Below, piece by piece: positions 60,096 to 64,000 of a stretch of 64,000 bases of DNA. The stretch is taken from assembly GCA_930971385.1 (NCBI GenBank), contig CAKNGB010000005.1, forward strand, positions 24,228 to 88,227, written 5' to 3'. Positions within the stretch are counted from its first letter, which is position 1. Each line of letters begins with the position of its first letter. The position numbers and the translations under genes were made by a program. The notes beneath the pieces were generated by a model. The model had not been told where the DNA came from and searched no databases. It saw only the letters and a list, made by a program, of their open reading frames with translations. Source of the DNA: an uncultured Clostridia bacterium (lineage in GTDB: Bacteria > Bacillota > Clostridia > Christensenellales > UBA1242).

Positions 60096-61754
60096 ATGAA
60101 AAAACAATTGATAATATTAATGGCTGGAAAGGCAACAAGGCTTGCTCCATTATCTTATATCTTACCTAAGGGTTTATTGACAATTAACCAAAAACCTGCA
60201 TGCTTTAATATGGTTGGTGATTTAGTTAAAAATGAAGGAATTGACGATGTCACATTTGTTGTGAGCCCATCAAACGAGTCAATTGTTAAAGAGTTTGCAA
60301 CAAAGAGCTTTAGCGAGATAAATTTACATTTTGTTGTGCAAAACAATCCACAAGGACCACTTCATGCCTTCCAGCTATGTAAAGATTTAATTAATGGTCC
60401 AACATTATTGTTGCTTGGCGACACATTATGCGACACAAAACTCGACTACACTTATGATTGGCTAGGCTATAAAATTATTGATGATAATTCTCATTCCAGG
60501 TGGTGCTTAATTAAAACGAATGCGCAAGAAGATATCATAGAAATTCTTGATAAGCCAGACTACACTCCTGAGACGAATAAAGTTTTGATTGGTATTTATT
60601 ATTTTACTGATCCAAATGTTTTAAAAGAGATGTTATCAAATAGATATGAAAAAGTCAGAGGCGAACTTCAATTAAGTTCATTAATTGAAAAATATAACGA
60701 GAAAGTTCCAATGAAAGGAATTCCAATCGACTCTTGGTATGACACAGGAACCCTTAAAGATTACAATCAAACTTTGGCGAAAAATATTGCAGGAAGAAGT
60801 TTTAACAGATTTAAATTAGATGAATTTGGTGTTCTCACAAAAGAAAGCTCATATCTCAAGTTAAAGTCTGAGATTGAATGGTATGAAAAAATTCGCGAAT
60901 TAAAGCTTGGCTATATGATTCCAAACTATTTTGGCTCACACATCAAAAAGCAAAACGGACAAGAAGTTGTTTCATATCAATTGGAATATGTAAACGGAAG
61001 CACTTTAACAGAATATTTTAATTATTACAAAATTAGTCAAGATAACTGGAAATATATTTTTCAAAAACTACTTACTTTTGCAAACAATCTTTGGAAAAAT
61101 AAAGCTCCGCAAGAATTTGAAATTGAAAAACATTGTCGATATATCTATGTTGATAAAACACTGGAAAGAATCTCCAATTGGGCTAGAAAAGATATTTTGG
61201 AAAAAGACTATATTGTGGCAAATGGAGAGAAATTAATTGGCTTTAACCAGATTTTCAAACTAATAACTCCATTAATTGAAAATTTAATAAAAAATTCAAG
61301 AAACTATGCCACCATTATTCATGGCGACAGCTGTTTCAGCAATATAATTTTCTTTCCTCAAACTGGAACATTTAAGTTTATTGATCCGCGAGGAAATTTT
61401 GGTATAGACACAATTTATGGCGATATGAGATATGACATTGCAAAGTTTAGGCATAACTATCACGGATTATATGATTATATAACATTAAATTTGTTTAGGT
61501 TAAAAGAATTATCCGCGGACGATTTTGAATATTCGTTTTTTACGGATGAAATTCTTCCTCCAACAATATTTGATGAAATTCTCACATCGTGCGGTTGGAA
61601 TATAAACATTGATGAAATCGAGTTAATTGAAGGGCTTCTTTTCATCAGTATGATTTCACTACATAATGATAATCCAGAAGCACAAATTCTCTATTATATA
61701 ATGGGTTTAAAGTGTTTAAATAATCAATATAAAAAATTAAAAGGAAAGGTATGA
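60096..61754 (+). CDS. Sugar-nucleotidyltransferase / phosphotransferase (kinase) fusion protein
   Basis: This 552-residue protein has two domains. Residues 1 to ~225 are a GT-A-like nucleotidyltransferase: IILMAGKATRLAPLSYILPKGLLTI with the G-x-(T)R...PK signature, LLLLGDTL for the metal site, and DSWYDTGTLKDYNQT at the end. Residues ~255-552 are an APH/choline-kinase-like phosphotransferase with the Brenner motif IIHGDSCFSNIIF and the metal-binding FIDPRGNFG. One polypeptide could therefore phosphorylate a small precursor and then activate it as an NDP derivative. LicA/LicC (choline) and heptose systems use the two activities as separate proteins, but the substrate here is not determinable. 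It overlaps the glycosyltransferase gene by 4 nt. Confidence 0.85.
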   Translation: MKKQLIILMAGKATRLAPLSYILPKGLLTINQKPACFNMVGDLVKNEGIDDVTFVVSPSNESIVKEFATKSFSEINLHFVVQNNPQGPLHAFQLCKDLINGPTLLLLGDTLCDTKLDYTYDWLGYKIIDDNSHSRWCLIKTNAQEDIIEILDKPDYTPETNKVLIGIYYFTDPNVLKEMLSNRYEKVRGELQLSSLIEKYNEKVPMKGIPIDSWYDTGTLKDYNQTLAKNIAGRSFNRFKLDEFGVLTKESSYLKLKSEIEWYEKIRELKLGYMIPNYFGSHIKKQNGQEVVSYQLEYVNGSTLTEYFNYYKISQDNWKYIFQKLLTFANNLWKNKAPQEFEIEKHCRYIYVDKTLERISNWARKDILEKDYIVANGEKLIGFNQIFKLITPLIENLIKNSRNYATIIHGDSCFSNIIFFPQTGTFKFIDPRGNFGIDTIYGDMRYDIAKFRHNYHGLYDYITLNLFRLKELSADDFEYSFFTDEILPPTIFDEILTSCGWNINIDEIELIEGLLFISMISLHNDNPEAQILYYIMGLKCLNNQYKKLKGKV

Positions 61755-62881
61755 GAGTTTTATTTATAGGGCTAAAAGTTGGCGCAGGATTAATTTCAAT
61801 TTGTCAGTCTGTAAAAAATGAACTAGAAAAAACAGAAGGTGTTGAAACAGACTATGTTGATATATATTCTGAAAACGAAAAGATGGCAAAATTCAGCAGT
61901 GAATTTTATTATAAACTTGTGAAATTGTTTCCAAGATTGGTTGCTTTTGGCCAAAAATTTGCTTATAACAAAAGTTTAAAATCAAAAGAAAAACATGGCT
62001 TTATCAATAACGATGTAAAAGTTTGCAAGGAGGAGGTTTTAAAGTTTATTAACAGATATAAACCAGATGTAATTTACACACCAATGAATTTTGTGGCAAT
62101 TGCTCTTGATAAACTTATTGATGAAGGCAAAACTAATGTAAAATATGTATATCAAGTACCAGATTTCATGCTTGCTTATTATGTGCAACTAATAAGGCAT
62201 TGTTCTTTCTTGGTTTCGTCATGCGAAGAAATAACAAATCTATTGGTGGAACATGGTTTTGATAAAGAAAAAATCAGAACCTTTGGAATTCCAATCAATC
62301 CAAAATTTCACCAAAAAGTTGACAGAGCTCAGGTTTTGAAAAAAATGAATTTTCCTGATAAAAAATTTATTTTAATATCAAATGGCGGTGCTGGCTTTGC
62401 AAATAATTGTAAGATTGTGAAGCATTTTTATGACAAGATAGTAGATTATTATCTCATTGTGGTAAATGGTAAAAATAAAGCAAGTGAGAGTGAAATTAAT
62501 TCCTTTATTAAAGAAAACAACATAAAAAATGTTATTAATTTAGGCTTTGTTGACAATATGAATGAGCTAATGGCGATAAGTGATATTATGATTGGTAAAT
62601 GTGGAAGCAGCACGCTTTGTGAAGCCTCCATCAATCATTTGAAATATATAGCTCTTGATAATAATTTATTTCCAGAAATAAAAAACATTGAATTTTTGAA
62701 AAACCGACAAGCTTCTATTGTGGTTAAAAACACAAAGGAGATGAGTGAAGCTTTGAAGTTATGTATATCTGGTAGTGATAAAATAAAAGCTATTGAAAAG
62801 AATTTCTCTAAAATAAATATTGAAAATAGCACAGAAAAAATTGCTCAATTAATTTTATCTTTAGAAGAAAATAAAAACTAA
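61751..62881 (+). CDS. GT28/MGDG-synthase-like glycosyltransferase
   Basis: This 376-residue GT-B enzyme has the N-terminal half of the MGDG-synthase/UgtP type: LFIGLKVGAGLISICQSVKNEL for the acceptor side, then VDIYSENEKM and FYYKLVKLFP. The C-terminal half has FILISNGGAGFANN, NLGFVDNMNELMAISDIMIGKCGSSTLCEA (the usual K-x-G-x-x-T-x-x-E donor site) and NNLFPEIKNIEFL. Homologues glycosylate diacylglycerol or lipid carriers at the cytoplasmic membrane face. The ATGA overlap with the upstream gene shows coupling, so it probably transfers the group activated by that enzyme. Confidence 0.82.
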   Translation: MRVLFIGLKVGAGLISICQSVKNELEKTEGVETDYVDIYSENEKMAKFSSEFYYKLVKLFPRLVAFGQKFAYNKSLKSKEKHGFINNDVKVCKEEVLKFINRYKPDVIYTPMNFVAIALDKLIDEGKTNVKYVYQVPDFMLAYYVQLIRHCSFLVSSCEEITNLLVEHGFDKEKIRTFGIPINPKFHQKVDRAQVLKKMNFPDKKFILISNGGAGFANNCKIVKHFYDKIVDYYLIVVNGKNKASESEINSFIKENNIKNVINLGFVDNMNELMAISDIMIGKCGSSTLCEASINHLKYIALDNNLFPEIKNIEFLKNRQASIVVKNTKEMSEALKLCISGSDKIKAIEKNFSKINIENSTEKIAQLILSLEENKN

Positions 62882-62923
62882 TTTACTATTATATTGATTA
62901 TTTGTTAAAATTTTTAATTTATG

Positions 62924-62962
62924 CAATGGTTGTGAAAATTTTGTTGCAACCATTGTTTTTTT
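62924..62962 (+). terminator. Intrinsic terminator after the glycosyltransferase gene
   Basis: CAATGGTTG / CAACCATTG 9-bp perfect stem, then TTTTTTT. Confidence 0.85.
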
Positions 62963-62964
62963 GT

Positions 62965-62993
62965 TTGGAAAATGGGTGGTGATTTGCTATAAT
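62965..62993 (+). promoter_or_regulatory. Promoter of the YwaF-like gene; predicts a leaderless mRNA
   Basis: TTGGAA, a 17-bp spacer and an extended -10 TGCTATAAT. The -10 ends 8 nt before ATG 63002, leaving no room for a Shine-Dalgarno. Confidence 0.6.
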
Positions 62994-63001
62994 AGGATTG
63001 T

Positions 63002-63769
63002 ATGTTTTCGTGGTCTAGTTCTCAAATTGAGGTTTTGCCAATTGCGCTTGTTGTGGTGATAGCACTTTCTGTTATCATACCCTATTTAACGCGCAACAAA
63101 AGCGAATTAATAAGACGCATACCTCTAATTGTGATTGCTTCCATTATGCTTATCTTGGAAGTGATTAAGCAAATTTACAACATTGTTATCGGCTATAATT
63201 TATGGGCGCTTCCGTTTCACTTTTGCAGTTTGTTTTTATATTTTTATCCTCTTGTGTCTTTCTTTAAAGGCAAGACGGCGGAGTTTGGAAAAACGATGTC
63301 CTATGTTTGCGGAACGCTATTTTTGCTTCTTTTTTACATAGACCCAACTTCAATAATAGGCAACTCGTGCGACGAAATTTTTGCAACATTCAGTTCCTTT
63401 CACACCTTTACATATCATCATCTTATAATTTTGTTTTATCTCATTTTACTCATCTCAAAACTATATCATCCAAGCAAAGTTTCCTTTCTTTATGGTGCGA
63501 TTGGAATTGCCATATATGGAATTGTTGCCGTTCCTCTTGCGCATATATTAAATGTCAACTTCTGCAACATACTTCACAACAGCATTCCGATTTTGGAAAA
63601 CATCCGCCTTTTGCATGGTCAGGTTTTATACACTTTCGTTATGCTTTTCTTGGGGTTTGCAGGAGCAGAACTGGTGGTGGGTGCAAGTTATTTAATTTCT
63701 TTTTTTATCAAAAAACGAAAGGAAGATAACTTTCAAAAAATAATAAAAATCTTAAAGGAAGAGGTGTGA
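63002..63769 (+). CDS. TIGR02206/YwaF-like integral membrane protein (second copy)
   Basis: This 255-residue protein has about seven hydrophobic helices. The family features are ALPFHFCSLFLYFYPLVSFF (LPxHxCS), the FHTFTYHHLIILFYLILL segment and LLHGQVLYTFVMLFLGFAGAE, with a charged C-terminal tail. It is related to the gene at 56.3 kb but clearly diverged. Its function is unknown. The start is deduced from the promoter: ATG 63002 lies only 8 nt after the TATAAT, suggesting a leaderless transcript. The next gene begins one nucleotide after its stop codon. Confidence 0.75.
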   Translation: MFSWSSSQIEVLPIALVVVIALSVIIPYLTRNKSELIRRIPLIVIASIMLILEVIKQIYNIVIGYNLWALPFHFCSLFLYFYPLVSFFKGKTAEFGKTMSYVCGTLFLLLFYIDPTSIIGNSCDEIFATFSSFHTFTYHHLIILFYLILLISKLYHPSKVSFLYGAIGIAIYGIVAVPLAHILNVNFCNILHNSIPILENIRLLHGQVLYTFVMLFLGFAGAELVVGASYLISFFIKKRKEDNFQKIIKILKEEV

Positions 63770-63770
63770 T

Positions 63771-63980
63771 ATGAACTTTTTTGAAAAAATTTTAGCAGGT
63801 TTAAACGGACAAATGGAAACGCCAACAAGTTATGGTTGGTTTCATTTGATGTTTTTGTTTTTCACTATTCTTGGTTGTGTTTTATTGGCTATGCTTGCCA
63901 TAAAAAACCGCGACAACGAGGAAAAAGCAAAAAAGACAACGCGAATTGAAGTGAACCCAATTTTTGCTCTGCAAAAATAA
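63771..63980 (+). CDS. Short membrane protein, probable N-terminal fragment of a third YwaF-like gene
   Basis: A 69-residue frame. After a hydrophilic start (NFFEKILAGLNGQMETPTSYG) comes one transmembrane helix, GWFHLMFLFFTILGCVLLAMLAI, with the W-F-H-L opening seen in YwaF-family N-termini. The sequence then becomes charged and stops (EKAKKTTRIEVNPIFALQK). The remaining six helices are absent, and a terminator-like stem follows at once. It has a good Shine-Dalgarno (GGAAGAGG) and a one-nucleotide gap to the previous gene, so it is probably expressed. Either a degraded copy or a small one-helix partner. Confidence 0.5.
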   Translation: MNFFEKILAGLNGQMETPTSYGWFHLMFLFFTILGCVLLAMLAIKNRDNEEKAKKTTRIEVNPIFALQK

Positions 63981-63984
63981 AAAC

Positions 63985-64000
63985 CACTTTAATAAAAGTG
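63985..64000 (+). terminator. Probable terminator at the window edge (incomplete)
   Basis: CACTTT / AAAGTG stem with loop AATA, with A-rich sequence before it; the T run would lie beyond the window. Confidence 0.4.

Overview
The window looks like a chromosomal segment close to the replication origin of a low-GC Gram-positive bacterium, most likely an anaerobic member of the Clostridia (Bacillota) from a gut-type habitat. This is inferred from: the order mnmG-rsmG-parA-parB followed by an array of parS sites; strong Shine-Dalgarno sequences (AGGAGG type) and TTGACA/TATAAT promoters; rubrerythrin and an encapsulin-type ferritin; an anaerobic glycerol-3-phosphate oxidation operon with a DUF1667 subunit; DegV and YwaF-like proteins; and a giant InlB/MucBP-type repeat surface protein. 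The species cannot be named from the sequence alone.

Region 1 (1-4.05 kb): the C-terminus of MnmG, then RsmG, ParA/Soj and ParB/Spo0J. About 1 kb without genes follows, carrying six identical 16-bp parS palindromes (TGTTTCACGTGAAACA). This is the chromosome centromere. Region 2 (4.05-8.2 kb): single-gene units: rubrerythrin, tRNA-Ser(GCT), a GNAT acetyltransferase, a probably truncated transglutaminase-like gene, a metallo-beta-lactamase-fold hydrolase with a predicted leaderless start, and a ZIP metal transporter.

Region 3 (8.6-46.5 kb): one uninterrupted 12,556-codon gene takes up 59% of the window. It has its own promoter and a ~180-nt structured leader with a terminator-like hairpin. The protein has a signal peptide, a short beta-helix-like head, roughly 90 InlB/Flg_new-type repeat cores (hand count), some twenty MucBP-like modules concentrated in the second half, three non-repeat beta-rich inserts (two of them duplicates of each other), and a C-terminal Trp/Ile membrane anchor with a Lys-rich tail instead of an LPXTG sorting signal. 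It is the main object of interest.

Region 4 (46.5-48.9 kb): a DapB/diaminopentanoate-dehydrogenase-like oxidoreductase with a Cys-rich tail, thymidylate kinase, and a gene-free stretch with two copies of a hairpin repeat that show compensatory base changes, plus a three-copy inverted/direct repeat. Region 5 (48.9-55.9 kb): two divergent units that read as a glycerol/glycerolipid module. Leftward are glycerol kinase, a monoacylglycerol-lipase-like hydrolase with a Lys-rich tail, a YhhN/lysoplasmalogenase-like membrane protein and a GNAT enzyme. Rightward are a GlpA-like G3P dehydrogenase, a second FAD oxidoreductase and DUF1667.

Region 6 (55.9-64 kb): an EncFtn-like ferritin without a visible encapsulin, two YwaF-like (TIGR02206) membrane proteins plus an N-terminal fragment of a third, two uncharacterised membrane proteins, DegV, and a small surface-glycoconjugate cassette (HAD phosphatase; nucleotidyltransferase-kinase fusion; GT28/MGDG-synthase-like glycosyltransferase). 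Most transcription units end in recognisable intrinsic terminators, which are listed.
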